A stretch of DNA of 64,000 nucleotides, from assembly GCF_014650115.1 (NCBI RefSeq), contig NZ_BMUI01000020.1:62001-126000 (forward strand). Direction: 5' to 3'. Shown here one piece after another: positions 48,288 through 57,804 of this stretch. Positions within the stretch are counted from its first letter, which is position 1, and each line of letters begins with the position of its first letter. The notes beneath the pieces are model-generated. The model searched no databases, was not told the origin of the DNA, and saw only the letters and a list, made by a program, of their open reading frames with translations. This stretch comes from Streptomyces olivaceoviridis (lineage in GTDB: Bacteria; Actinomycetota; Actinomycetes; Streptomycetales; Streptomycetaceae). Position numbers and translations under genes: made by a program.

Positions 48288-50660
48288 GTGGCCGAGGCGG
48301 CTGACTTCCAGGGGACCAGTGCCTCACCTGCCCGCCGGTGGCTGCGGCGCGCCGGAACACTGCTCGCCGGGACACCACTGCTGACCGGTCTGCTCCAGCT
48401 GCCCGCCGCCGGGCCCGCGCAGGCCGACTCGTCCGGCACGGTGTCCGTCTCCCTGGACTCGCTCAGCCCCAGTGCCCCCACGGACGGCGACACGGTGACC
48501 GTCTCGGGCACGGTGACGAACAACGGCAAGCGGGCCGTCACCAACGCCCATGTGGGTCTGCGGGTCGGCCCCGAGCTGACGAGCCGCTCGGAGATCGATT
48601 CCGTCGCCCGGCACTCCGACGAGCCGCAGGGCGGCGCCGGCACGGAGGTCGGCGACAAGTACGAGGAGAAGTTCGACAAGCTGGCCCCCGGGGTCGCCGA
48701 ACACTTCACGATCTCCGTGCCCGTGGACAAGCTCGACCTCGGCGACGACGGGGTCTACGAGTTCGACGTCACCCTGTCCGGCCAGACGTCCGCCCAGGCA
48801 TGGGACCAGGTGCTCGGCATCCAGCGGACGTTCCTGCCGTGGCAGCAGTCGGAGGCCGACACCAAGACCAAGACGTCGTTCCTGTGGCCGCTGATCTCCA
48901 CGGCCCACCTGACGGCGAAGACGGGCGCGGGCGAGCTACAGACGCCGGAGTTCCTCGACGACGAGCTGGCCAAGGAGCTGGCCCCCGGCGGCCGGCTGGC
49001 CCAGATGGTGGACCTGGGCAAGGACCTCGACGTCACCTGGGTGATCGACCCCGACCTGCTCGCCTCGGTCGACGCGATGGCCGCGGGCAACTACCGGCTC
49101 CAGGGCGCCGACGGCACCAGCACGCCCGGCCCGCGGGAGCACCAGGCGATCGCCAAGCAGTGGCTGGCGGCCCTCCAGAAGGCGGTGGCCGGCAAGGAGG
49201 TCATCGCCCTGCCGTTCGGCGACCCGGACCTGGCCTCGCTGGCGCACAACGGCACCAGCGTCACCGGCTCGCTCAGCCACCTCAAGGACGCCACCGACGT
49301 CGCCGCGATCACCGTGAAGACCGTGCTCCATGTCACACCGAGCACCGACTTCGCCTGGCCGGTGAACGGTGCCGTTGACCCGTCGATCATGAAGGTGGCG
49401 ACCTCCGCCGGTGCCGACCGGGTGATCGCCCGCAGCGACAGCCTCCAGGAGACCGGCGGACTGCCGTACACGCCGTCCGCCGCCCGCCCGGTCGGCGGAG
49501 GCACCACGGCGGTCGTCGCCGACACCCGGCTGTCCACGGCGTTCGAGGGCGACCTCACAAAGGCGGGCGCGGCCACCCTCGCCGTCCAGCGGTTCCTGGC
49601 CCAGAGCCAGGCGCTGAACGCACAGACGGACAAGCAGCGCAGCATCGTGGTCGCCCCGCAGCGCATGCCCACGGCGAGCCAGGCGCAGGCGATGGCGACG
49701 GCGCTGAAGGCGCTTCAGGGCGGCACCTGGTCCCAGTCACAGGACCTCTCCGCGGCGGCCAAGGACAAGCCCGACCCGGGCGCCACCACGCGCATCCCGT
49801 CGGCGTCCGCCTACCCCTCCTCGCTGCGCCGACAGGAACTGCCGAGGGCGGTCTTCGACCAGATCGCCCGCACCCAGGACAAGCTCGACAACTTCCGGGT
49901 GATCCTCTCCGACCAGTCCCGCGTGGTCACGCCCTTCGGGCGGGCCATAAACCGAGAGATGTCCACGTCCTGGCGGGGCAGGCGCGGCGAGGCGATCAGC
50001 TATCGCGACGGCGTGGAGGCCTGGATCGACGACCTGACCGAACAGGTCAAGCTGATCGACAAGTCCGAGACCAAGCTCTCGGGGCGGAGCGCCACGATCC
50101 CGGTGACCGTCCAGAACAACCTCGTCCAGCCCGTGGGTCACCTGGTGCTGCGCCTCACCTCGACCATGCCGACCCGCCTGAAGATCGGCGGCAAGGCCTA
50201 CGACGAGCAGCCCGTGGAGGTCTCCGGCGGGCACAGCCAGTCGGTGAAGTTCACCACCTCGGCCAACGCCAACGGCCGGGTGACGGTCCTCGCCCAGCTG
50301 TACACCGAGGACGGCCAGCCCTACGGCGACGCCGTCAGCTTCGACGTGAAGGTCACCGAGGTCACGCCCACCGTGATGCTGGTCATCGGCGGCGGCGTCC
50401 TGCTCCTGGTGCTCGCCGGCTTCCGCATGTACACCCAGCGCAAGCGCGCGGCCGCCCGGCAGGCCGACGAGGACGGTCCCGGAACGGCGGGGGAGGACAC
50501 GGGCGAGCCCGGGAACCCGGGAGCGCCCGGCGACCGTCTCCCGGAGGAGTCCGACTCCACCCCCGGGGCAGACGACCCGGAGCAGCCGAGTGACCCTGCG
50601 CCGGACACCGCACCGGAAAACGCCGACCCGTCCGGGACGGGTGAGAGAGTGGACCGTTGA
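48288..50660 (+). CDS. DUF6049 secreted, membrane-anchored protein
   Basis: A 790-residue protein with a signal peptide (twin-Arg-like ARRWLRRAGTLL, cleavage near AGPAQA-DSS), a large extracytoplasmic part and a C-terminal helix (VMLVIGGGVLLLVLAGF). A basic then Pro/Glu/Asp-rich cytosolic tail follows. It occupies the place of mycobacterial Rv3909 directly upstream of murJ, an arrangement conserved across actinobacteria. Its function is unknown, but it is presumably linked to cell-wall assembly through this context. GTG 48288 has GAGGGA upstream. Confidence 0.85.
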   Translation: MAEAADFQGTSASPARRWLRRAGTLLAGTPLLTGLLQLPAAGPAQADSSGTVSVSLDSLSPSAPTDGDTVTVSGTVTNNGKRAVTNAHVGLRVGPELTSRSEIDSVARHSDEPQGGAGTEVGDKYEEKFDKLAPGVAEHFTISVPVDKLDLGDDGVYEFDVTLSGQTSAQAWDQVLGIQRTFLPWQQSEADTKTKTSFLWPLISTAHLTAKTGAGELQTPEFLDDELAKELAPGGRLAQMVDLGKDLDVTWVIDPDLLASVDAMAAGNYRLQGADGTSTPGPREHQAIAKQWLAALQKAVAGKEVIALPFGDPDLASLAHNGTSVTGSLSHLKDATDVAAITVKTVLHVTPSTDFAWPVNGAVDPSIMKVATSAGADRVIARSDSLQETGGLPYTPSAARPVGGGTTAVVADTRLSTAFEGDLTKAGAATLAVQRFLAQSQALNAQTDKQRSIVVAPQRMPTASQAQAMATALKALQGGTWSQSQDLSAAAKDKPDPGATTRIPSASAYPSSLRRQELPRAVFDQIARTQDKLDNFRVILSDQSRVVTPFGRAINREMSTSWRGRRGEAISYRDGVEAWIDDLTEQVKLIDKSETKLSGRSATIPVTVQNNLVQPVGHLVLRLTSTMPTRLKIGGKAYDEQPVEVSGGHSQSVKFTTSANANGRVTVLAQLYTEDGQPYGDAVSFDVKVTEVTPTVMLVIGGGVLLLVLAGFRMYTQRKRAAARQADEDGPGTAGEDTGEPGNPGAPGDRLPEESDSTPGADDPEQPSDPAPDTAPENADPSGTGERVDR

Positions 50661-50705
50661 GCGATGTCGTGGCCGGTGGGCCCGGGACGATGAGGTGGGG
50701 TAAGC

Positions 50706-53081
50706 ATGAACGCGCCGTACGACGGTGACCGCGGTCAGGGCGCGGCCGGCTCGGGCTACCCCGAGCCGCCGCCCGAGCCCGGCCAGGTACCGCCGCAGCA
50801 CGCGGCGGACATGTATCTCCAGGACGCCTACGAGCAGGACCCCTACCGGGCGCACGACCTGGCCGCCCAGGACCCGGTCGCCGAGGCGCTGTACGACCGT
50901 GCCGCGCACCCGCCGCCACCCCCGGGCACGTACGACCGGCAGCAGCCGCTGTACGCCCCGCCCGCCCAGTCGCCCTACGCACCCGACCCCAACGTGTGGG
51001 CGCAGACCCCGGCGCCTGAGCCGGGGAGCACGACCCCGTACCTGCCGTACGGCGAAGACCCGCGCACGACCCGGTTCGTGGGCGTGGACGATCTGGTCAC
51101 GCACTCCGGCGAGGAGTACCACGAGCCGGACGCCTTCGCGCACCTCTTCAAGGACCAGCAGCACAGCGGCGCCCACACGCCCATGGATCCCCCGGCCGTT
51201 CCGGGTCCTGCCGCGGCGCCGGGCGGTGGATACGGCCCCGCCGGCCAGTACCCGCCCCCGCACGGTCACAGCCCGCAGCAGGGCCACCCGTACGCCGGCG
51301 CCGGGTACCCGGCCGGTCCGTCCGCCACCGGATACGCGGCACAGTCCCAGGTGCCCGCTCCGGCCGCCGCTCCGGGCCCCGCGGGCCCGCCCGGGGTCAT
51401 CGAACCGGAAGCCACCACGGCCGGCGACACGGCCGCTCCCGCCAAGAAGGGCGGGCGGGCCGCCGGGCTGATGAAGTCCAGTGCGGTCATGGCGGCGGGC
51501 ACGATGGTCTCCCGCCTCACCGGCTTCGTCCGCTCCGCGCTGATCGCCGCCGCGCTGGGCCTCGGCTTCCTCGCCGACTCCTTCCAGGTGGCCTACCAGC
51601 TGCCGACGATGATCTACATCCTCACCGTCGGCGGCGGCCTGAACTCCGTGTTCGTGCCCCAGCTGGTGCGCTCCATGAAGGAGGACGAGGACGGCGGCGA
51701 GGCCTTCGCCAACCGGCTGCTGACCCTCGTGATGGTGGCCCTGGCCGCGCTGACCGGACTCGCGATGTTCGCCGCGCCGCTGCTGGTGCGCCTGCTGGCC
51801 GCCCCGGTGGCCGACGACCCGGCGGCGAACGAGGTCGCGGTCACCTTCACCCGTTACTTCCTGCCCTCGATCTTCTTCATGGGCATCCACGTGGTGATGG
51901 GTCAGATCCTCAACGCGCGCGGGAAGTTCGGCGCGATGATGTGGACCCCGGTCCTGAACAACATCGTCATCATCGTGACGCTCGGCATGTTCATCTGGGT
52001 CTACGGCACCGCCGCGAACTCGCACATGACGGTCCATAGCATCCCGCCGGAGGGCCAGCGACTGCTCGGCGTCGGCGTGCTGCTCGGCCTGGTCGTCCAG
52101 GCCCTGGCGATGATCCCCTACCTGCGCGAGACCGGCTTCCGGGTCCGGCTGCGCTTCGACTGGCGGGGTCACGGCCTGGGCAAGGCCGCGATGCTCGCCA
52201 AGTGGACGGTCCTGTTCGTCCTCGCCAACCAGGCGGGCGCCATGGTCGTCACCCAGTTGTCCACCGCCGCCGGCAAGGACTCCGGGGTCAAGGGCACCGG
52301 CTTCGCCGCCTACGCCAACGCCCAGCTGATCTGGGGCCTGCCGCAGGCCATCATCACCGTCTCCCTGATGGCCGCCCTGCTGCCGCGCATCTCGCGCTCG
52401 GCCGCCGAGGACGACACGGGCGCCGTCCGCGACGACATCTCCCAGGGTCTGCGCACCACCGCGGTCGCCATCGTGCCGATCGCCTTCGGGTTCGTCGCGC
52501 TCGGCATCCCGATGTGCACGCTGATCTTCGGCTCCGCCGGTACCGGCGCGGCCACCAACATGGGCTACATGCTGATGGCCTTCGCCCTCGGTCTGATCCC
52601 CTACTCCGTGCAGTACGTCGTCCTGCGCGCCTTCTACGCCTACGAGGACACCCGCACCCCCTTCTACAACACGGTCATCGTGGCCGTGGTCAACGCCGGA
52701 GCCTCGGCCCTGTGCTACTTCCTGCTGCCGTCGCGCTGGGCCGTCGCCGGCATGGCCGCCGCCTACGGCCTCGCATACGCCATCGGGGTGGGCGTCGCCT
52801 GGCGCCGACTGCGCCAGCGGCTGGGCGGGGACCTGGACGGCTCGCGTGTGCTGCGCACCTACGCGCGACTGGGTATCGCCTCGGTTCCGGCGGCCCTCCT
52901 CAGCGGCGCGGCCTGCTACGGCATCGGGCACACCCTCGGCCTGGGCGTCGTCGGCTCCTTCGCCGCGCTGCTCGCCGGTGGTGTCGTTCTGTTCGGCGTC
53001 TTCTTCCTCGCCGCCCGCCGGATGCGCATCGAGGAACTCAACTCGCTCGTCGGTATGGTGCGCGGGCGTCTGGGGCGTTGA
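50706..53081 (+). CDS. murJ: MurJ/MviN lipid II flippase with long N-terminal tail
   Basis: A 791-residue protein. The first ~250 residues are a Pro/Tyr/Gly-rich cytosolic tail. The MurJ domain follows (AGTMVSRLTGFVRSALIAAALG, GLNSVFVPQLVRSMKEDE, AFYAYEDTRTPFYNT), with about 14 helices. MurJ flips lipid II for peptidoglycan synthesis. In mycobacteria the orthologue carries a C-terminal pseudokinase; here that domain is a separate gene immediately downstream. 45 bp after the DUF6049 gene. Confidence 0.93.
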   Translation: MNAPYDGDRGQGAAGSGYPEPPPEPGQVPPQHAADMYLQDAYEQDPYRAHDLAAQDPVAEALYDRAAHPPPPPGTYDRQQPLYAPPAQSPYAPDPNVWAQTPAPEPGSTTPYLPYGEDPRTTRFVGVDDLVTHSGEEYHEPDAFAHLFKDQQHSGAHTPMDPPAVPGPAAAPGGGYGPAGQYPPPHGHSPQQGHPYAGAGYPAGPSATGYAAQSQVPAPAAAPGPAGPPGVIEPEATTAGDTAAPAKKGGRAAGLMKSSAVMAAGTMVSRLTGFVRSALIAAALGLGFLADSFQVAYQLPTMIYILTVGGGLNSVFVPQLVRSMKEDEDGGEAFANRLLTLVMVALAALTGLAMFAAPLLVRLLAAPVADDPAANEVAVTFTRYFLPSIFFMGIHVVMGQILNARGKFGAMMWTPVLNNIVIIVTLGMFIWVYGTAANSHMTVHSIPPEGQRLLGVGVLLGLVVQALAMIPYLRETGFRVRLRFDWRGHGLGKAAMLAKWTVLFVLANQAGAMVVTQLSTAAGKDSGVKGTGFAAYANAQLIWGLPQAIITVSLMAALLPRISRSAAEDDTGAVRDDISQGLRTTAVAIVPIAFGFVALGIPMCTLIFGSAGTGAATNMGYMLMAFALGLIPYSVQYVVLRAFYAYEDTRTPFYNTVIVAVVNAGASALCYFLLPSRWAVAGMAAAYGLAYAIGVGVAWRRLRQRLGGDLDGSRVLRTYARLGIASVPAALLSGAACYGIGHTLGLGVVGSFAALLAGGVVLFGVFFLAARRMRIEELNSLVGMVRGRLGR

Positions 53082-53199
53082 GGCGAGGGTAGGCGCACAA
53101 CCATCGTCCGCCGCTGTGTGTCGTGCATAGCGGCGGACTGTGGGCACAATTGGTTTCGGCGTCGGACAGCGTGCAACGGATGGGGAGGCAGGGACGACG

Positions 53200-54921
53200 G
53201 TGGCGGAACGGAGCACGGCTGCCGTCGACGTGGCAGACAACAGCGGTGAGCAGCCGCTGACCGCCAAGGCGGACCAGTCCACGGCCGACGGGGTGGCCAA
53301 GAACCCGGAGCGGGGCACCGACAGCGTGGAGGCACAGGGGAGCGGCGGAACCGAAGGTCCCGGACGGAAGGCTTCGCCTCCGGAGTTGCACAGCGGTCAC
53401 AAGCTCGCCAGACGCTACCGACTGGAGGAGTGCGTCACCCGTCTGGACGGATTCAGCAGTTGGCGTGCGGTCGACGAGAAACTCCGTCGTGCCGTCGGCG
53501 TCCACGTACTGCCCGCGGACCACGCCCGGGCCCGTTCCGTCCTCGCCGCCGCCCGTTCCTCGGCGCTCCTCGGCGATCCGCGCTTCGTGCAGGTCCTCGA
53601 CGCCGTCGAGGAGAACGACCTCGTCTACGTCGTCCACGAGTGGCTGCCCGACGCCACCGAACTGTCCACGCTGCTCGCCGTCGGCCCCCTGGAGCCGCAC
53701 GACGCCTACCAGATGGTCAGTCAGGTCGCCTCCGCCATGGCCGCCGCGCACCGGGAGGGTCTCGCCCATCTGCGGCTGAACCCGAACGCCGTGCTGCGCG
53801 CCTCCACCGGCCAGTGGCGCATCCGTGGTCTCGCCGTGAACGCCGCCTTGCGGGGCGTCACCTCCGACACCCCGCAGCGCACCGACACCGAGGCGATCGG
53901 CGCCCTGCTGTACGCGGCGCTGACCCAGCGCTGGCCCTACGAGAGCGACGCCTACGGTCTGTCCGGTCTCCCCAAGGACATCGGCCTCATCCCTCCGGAC
54001 CAGGTGCGGGCCGGTGTGCACCGCGGCCTGTCCGAACTCGCCATGCGCGCCCTCGTCAACGACGGTGCCACGGCGTCCCGTCACGAGGCTCCGTGCACCA
54101 CGCCGGAGGAGCTGGTGAAGGCGATCGGTGAGATGCCGCGCATCCGCCCGCCCGAGCCGTCGTTCACGGCCCCGCCGGAGTACCAGCGCACGACCTACCA
54201 GCAGGGCACCTACGGCCGCCCGGCCCCGCACCCGGGGGTCACACAGCCGATCGCTCCCCCGCCGCCCCCGCTCCAGAGCCGCACCGGGAAGGCCCTGAAG
54301 TGGGCGGTCTCGGCCCTGCTCATCGCCGCACTGGGACTGGGCAGCTGGCAGCTGGCGGACGCTCTGATGGACCAGAGCGGGAAGTCGGACGACACCAACA
54401 AGAGCCAGACGACGGACGGCGGCGACAAGAACGCCGTGAAGCCGAAGCCGACTCCGATAAAGATCCAGAACGGCCAGGAGTTCGTCGCCAAGGGCGACGC
54501 CCAGAGTCCCGGTAACGTCGCCAAGACGTACGACGGCGACGCCTCGACGTACTGGAAGACCAAGAGCTTCAACGAAGGTCCGACGATCGCGCCGTTCAAG
54601 CCGGGCGTCGGCATCGTGTACGACCTCGGCTCGGCCAAGGAGCTCGGCGCGGCCACCATCGACCTCCGCTACGGCGGTGACCACACGACGGTCGAGCTGT
54701 ACGCCGCGGATTCGCTGTCCCCGGCCTCGCTGGATTCCATGACGAAGATCGGCAGCGTCACGACGACGGGCACCACGGCCACGGTGAAGGTCAGCAAGCC
54801 GGTCAAGACGCAGTACGTTCTCGTCTGGCTGACGGCCGTGCCCAACTCGGGGTACGACTCCACCCTGTACGCCAGTGCCGGCTACAAGCAGGCCATCGGC
54901 GAAGTGAAGTTCACGGGCTGA
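53200..54921 (+). CDS. Membrane pseudokinase with extracytoplasmic sugar-binding-like domain
   Basis: About 573 residues. A protein-kinase fold (about 65-320) lacks the catalytic residues. The VAIK lysine region reads RRAVGVHVLPAD, the HRD loop is AHLRLNPNAVLR, and the DFG position is IRGLAVN. A Pro-rich juxtamembrane segment leads to one helix (about 366-388), then an outside domain resembling a discoidin/F5-8-type fold (YDGDASTYWKT, YDLGSAKELGAATIDLRYGG). This matches the C-terminal half of mycobacterial MviN, detached. GTG 53200 is chosen for the GGAGG upstream; GTG 53140 is an alternative. Confidence 0.85.
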   Translation: MAERSTAAVDVADNSGEQPLTAKADQSTADGVAKNPERGTDSVEAQGSGGTEGPGRKASPPELHSGHKLARRYRLEECVTRLDGFSSWRAVDEKLRRAVGVHVLPADHARARSVLAAARSSALLGDPRFVQVLDAVEENDLVYVVHEWLPDATELSTLLAVGPLEPHDAYQMVSQVASAMAAAHREGLAHLRLNPNAVLRASTGQWRIRGLAVNAALRGVTSDTPQRTDTEAIGALLYAALTQRWPYESDAYGLSGLPKDIGLIPPDQVRAGVHRGLSELAMRALVNDGATASRHEAPCTTPEELVKAIGEMPRIRPPEPSFTAPPEYQRTTYQQGTYGRPAPHPGVTQPIAPPPPPLQSRTGKALKWAVSALLIAALGLGSWQLADALMDQSGKSDDTNKSQTTDGGDKNAVKPKPTPIKIQNGQEFVAKGDAQSPGNVAKTYDGDASTYWKTKSFNEGPTIAPFKPGVGIVYDLGSAKELGAATIDLRYGGDHTTVELYAADSLSPASLDSMTKIGSVTTTGTTATVKVSKPVKTQYVLVWLTAVPNSGYDSTLYASAGYKQAIGEVKFTG

Positions 54922-54946
54922 CGTCTCACCCGGACCGGAGGGGCAG

Positions 54947-55696
54947 ATGGCGGAGGGCGCCGGATACGACGGAGTGAGCGACCGCGACCTGCTCGCCCGC
55001 CACGTGGAAGGCGACCCCGAGGCATTCGGTGAGATCGTGCGGCGTCACCGGGACCGGCTCTGGGCGGTCGCCCTGCGGACCCTGGGGGACCGCGAGGAGG
55101 CCGCTGACGCGGTCCAGGACGCCCTGGTGTCGGCCTACCGGGCCGCCCACACCTTCCGGGGGCAGTCGGCCGTCACGACGTGGCTGCACCGGATCACGGT
55201 GAACGCCTGCCTGGACCGGGCACGTAAGGCGGCCTCGCGGAAGACGGCTCCGGTCGACGACACCGAGCGGCTGGAGCAGTTGCTGGAGCCGTACGAGTCC
55301 GCCTCGGCGCCGGCCGAACGCAAGGACGTGCACCGACAGCTCCTCGAAGCGCTCGGCACCCTTCCGCCCGAGCAGCGGGCCGCTCTGGTCCTGGTGGACA
55401 TGCAGGGTTACCCGGTGGCGGAGGCCGCGCGAATCCTCGATGTCCCCACGGGAACGGTGAAGAGCCGGTGCGCCCGGGGCAGGGCAAGGCTGCTGCCCCT
55501 GCTCACGCACCTACGGCCTGAAGGCACTCCGGCGGCGCGATCGGCCGGTGCCCCAGGCGGGAAAGAGACCGGCCCGGAAGGGAACCGGGGGCAGGGGTCA
55601 TCCGTCCCACCGGCGACGGGGTCCCCGAGCGGACATCCCACGGACGCGGGACCGAGCGATACAGCTGTAGTGAAGGGCGGAGGTGGGCGAGCGTGA
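54947..55696 (+). CDS. sigM: ECF sigma factor SigM
   Basis: A 249-residue group 4 sigma factor. Region 2 is AFGEIVRRHRDRLWAVALRTLGDREEAADAVQDALVSAYRAAHTFRG. Region 4 is LGTLPPEQRAALVLVDMQGYPVAEAARILDVPTGTVKSRCARGRARL. A ~70-residue Gly/Pro-rich tail follows. GGAGGGG lies directly before ATG 54947. The stop overlaps the anti-sigma start by 4 nt (GTGA). It occupies the same place as mycobacterial sigM (Rv3911). Confidence 0.93.
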   Translation: MAEGAGYDGVSDRDLLARHVEGDPEAFGEIVRRHRDRLWAVALRTLGDREEAADAVQDALVSAYRAAHTFRGQSAVTTWLHRITVNACLDRARKAASRKTAPVDDTERLEQLLEPYESASAPAERKDVHRQLLEALGTLPPEQRAALVLVDMQGYPVAEAARILDVPTGTVKSRCARGRARLLPLLTHLRPEGTPAARSAGAPGGKETGPEGNRGQGSSVPPATGSPSGHPTDAGPSDTAVVKGGGGRA

Positions 55697-56634
55697 CTTC
55701 CACGACAGACACGGCCGGGCACCCGGACGTCACGGAGATCTCCGACCTCACCGAGGGCCTCCTTCCGCCGGATCGCAGCACCGACATACGGAGCCATCTG
55801 GACGCGTGCGAGGCGTGCGCGGACGTTTATACGTCGCTGGAGGAGATCCGGGGCCTGCTCGGGTCGGTGCCGGCGCCGGAGCGCATGCCGGACGATGTGG
55901 TCGAGCGCATCGACGCCGCCCTCGCGGCGAAGGCACCACTGAACGCGGGCGGCGAGGACGTCGCAGGCGATGTTTCACGTGAAACGTCGCCCCTTACTGC
56001 CCCTCCCGGTGCACACCCTGCTGTCCACTCCACTGTTCCTGCCACTGATCACCCCGCCGACCGCCCCGCAGGGCGCCCGCGCGCGGGGACCGGGCCCGGG
56101 CGCAAGGGGTCACAGCATGGGCGGCGCCGTGGTCGGCTTGTCCTGGGCGCCGTTCTCACCGCCGCGGTACTGGGGGCCGGAGGGCTGGTCGTGAAGTCAC
56201 TCGGGGACACCACCGACCACACGACCGCCCACGGGACACCGACCGCCTCCGCCGCCACCTTCTCCGGCGACAGCGTGCAGAACCAGGTGCACGCCCTCCT
56301 CACCACCAAGAGAAGTCTGCTGCCGGACAGCGCGAAGCCTCGGCTGGAAGGTGACGGCGGGTCGGACACGCCCGGCTCGACCGAGGGCCCCAACACCCTC
56401 CTCCAGACCACGGTTCCGGTCCCTGACTGTGTCCGGCAAGCGCTCAACCAGAGCGCCGACGTCCTGGGCGCCAAGACGGGAACGTACGCGGGGAAGCCCG
56501 CCTATCTCGTCGTCGTGGCCGACACACACGACAGCAAGCAGGTCACCGCCTATGTGGTCGACGCGGCCTGTGTGCACCAGCAGACGGCTTCGGCCGGCAC
56601 GGTCCTGCTGAAGCAGTCCGTCGCGCGTCACTGA
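55693..56634 (+). CDS. Membrane anti-sigma factor for SigM (zinc-type)
   Basis: A 313-residue protein. The cytosolic N-terminal domain carries the ZAS motif HLDACEAC (His-x3-Cys-x2-Cys, about residues 35-42). A disordered Pro/His-rich linker, one membrane helix (LVLGAVLTAAVLGAGGLVV, about 150-168) and an extracytoplasmic domain follow. It is translationally coupled to sigM. An exact parS site is read in frame as Val-Ser-Arg-Glu-Thr at about residues 94-98 in the linker. Confidence 0.9.
   Translation: MTSTTDTAGHPDVTEISDLTEGLLPPDRSTDIRSHLDACEACADVYTSLEEIRGLLGSVPAPERMPDDVVERIDAALAAKAPLNAGGEDVAGDVSRETSPLTAPPGAHPAVHSTVPATDHPADRPAGRPRAGTGPGRKGSQHGRRRGRLVLGAVLTAAVLGAGGLVVKSLGDTTDHTTAHGTPTASAATFSGDSVQNQVHALLTTKRSLLPDSAKPRLEGDGGSDTPGSTEGPNTLLQTTVPVPDCVRQALNQSADVLGAKTGTYAGKPAYLVVVADTHDSKQVTAYVVDAACVHQQTASAGTVLLKQSVARH
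55972..55985. other. parS site 12 (exact, inside anti-sigma CDS)
   Basis: Perfect GTTTCACGTGAAAC translated as V-S-R-E-T in the disordered linker of the anti-sigma factor. Confidence 0.93.
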
Positions 56635-56690
56635 GCTGGCTGGAACACTCCTTCGGTCGTTCCTGGGCACGCGTGTGCCGGGGCACACCG

Positions 56691-56716
56691 GGAATGCAGG
56701 GCCCGTAGGATCCGTT
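56691..56716 (+). promoter_or_regulatory. SigR-type promoter of trxB
   Basis: GGAAT (56691-56695, preceded by G), exactly 18 bp, then GTT (56714-56716). This matches the SigR consensus GGAAT-N18-GTT used for thiol-oxidative-stress genes, including trxBA in S. coelicolor. It lies about 70 bp before the trxB start. Confidence 0.88.
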
Positions 56717-56787
56717 GGGTGGGGTGGGACTCCCGAAAGGGGCTCCCACCGGTCGACTGACGCAGACCAGAGACGAGGAATCAAGCC

Positions 56788-57756
56788 GTGAGCGACGTCC
56801 GTAACGTGATCATCATCGGCTCCGGGCCCGCAGGCTACACGGCGGCGCTCTACACCGCCCGTGCGTCGCTGAAGCCCCTGGTGTTCGAAGGCGCCGTCAC
56901 CGCGGGTGGCGCGCTGATGAACACCACCGAGGTGGAGAACTTCCCAGGCTTCCGCGACGGCATCATGGGCCCCGAGCTCATGGACAACATGCGCGCCCAG
57001 GCCGAACGCTTCGGTGCCGAGCTGATCCCGGACGACATCGTCTCCGTCGACCTGACCGGTGAGATCAAGACCGTCACCGACACCGCGGGCACGGTCCACC
57101 GGGCGAAGGCCATCATCGTCACCACCGGCTCCCAGCACCGGAAGCTGGGCCTGCCGAACGAGGACACGCTCTCCGGTCGTGGCGTCTCCTGGTGCGCCAC
57201 CTGTGACGGGTTCTTCTTCAAGGACCAGGACATCGTCGTGATCGGCGGTGGCGACACCGCGATGGAGGAGGCCACCTTCCTCTCGCGGTTCGCCAAGTCC
57301 GTGACGATCGTCCACCGCCGGGACACCCTGCGCGCCTCCAAGGCGATGCAGGAGCGCGCCTTCGGTGACCCGAAGATCAAGTTCGTCTGGGACAGCGAGG
57401 TCGCCGAGATCCAGGGCGACCAGAAGCTCTCCGGCCTGAAGCTGCGGAACGTCAAGACCGGTGAGCTGTCCGACCTGCCCGCGACGGGCCTGTTCATCGC
57501 GATCGGCCACGACCCGCGCACCGAGCTGTTCAAGGGCCAGCTGGACCTGGACGAGGAGGGCTACCTGAAGGTCGACTCCCCGTCCACCCGCACCAACGTG
57601 ACCGGTGTCTTCGCCGCCGGCGACGTGGTGGACCACACCTACCGCCAGGCGATCACCGCGGCCGGGACCGGCTGCTCCGCCGCCCTGGACGCCGAGCGCT
57701 TCCTCGCCGCCCTCGCGGACGCGGAGAAGGCGGAGCCCGAGAAGACCGCCGTCTGA
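56788..57756 (+). CDS. trxB: Thioredoxin reductase
   Basis: A 322-residue flavoenzyme reducing thioredoxin with NADPH. FAD site IIIGSGPAGYTAA (8-20), redox pair Cys136-Ala-Thr-Cys139, NADPH site VVIGGGDTAMEEA, and C-terminal FAD motif GVFAAGDVVDHTYRQAITAAG. GTG 56788 has GAGG upstream. It precedes trxA by 48 bp, and both are driven by a SigR-type promoter. Confidence 0.97.
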   Translation: MSDVRNVIIIGSGPAGYTAALYTARASLKPLVFEGAVTAGGALMNTTEVENFPGFRDGIMGPELMDNMRAQAERFGAELIPDDIVSVDLTGEIKTVTDTAGTVHRAKAIIVTTGSQHRKLGLPNEDTLSGRGVSWCATCDGFFFKDQDIVVIGGGDTAMEEATFLSRFAKSVTIVHRRDTLRASKAMQERAFGDPKIKFVWDSEVAEIQGDQKLSGLKLRNVKTGELSDLPATGLFIAIGHDPRTELFKGQLDLDEEGYLKVDSPSTRTNVTGVFAAGDVVDHTYRQAITAAGTGCSAALDAERFLAALADAEKAEPEKTAV

Positions 57757-57804
57757 CCTTCCCTCTCCCTCACCCCACCGCACGACCAAGGTAAGGAGCC
57801 CACC

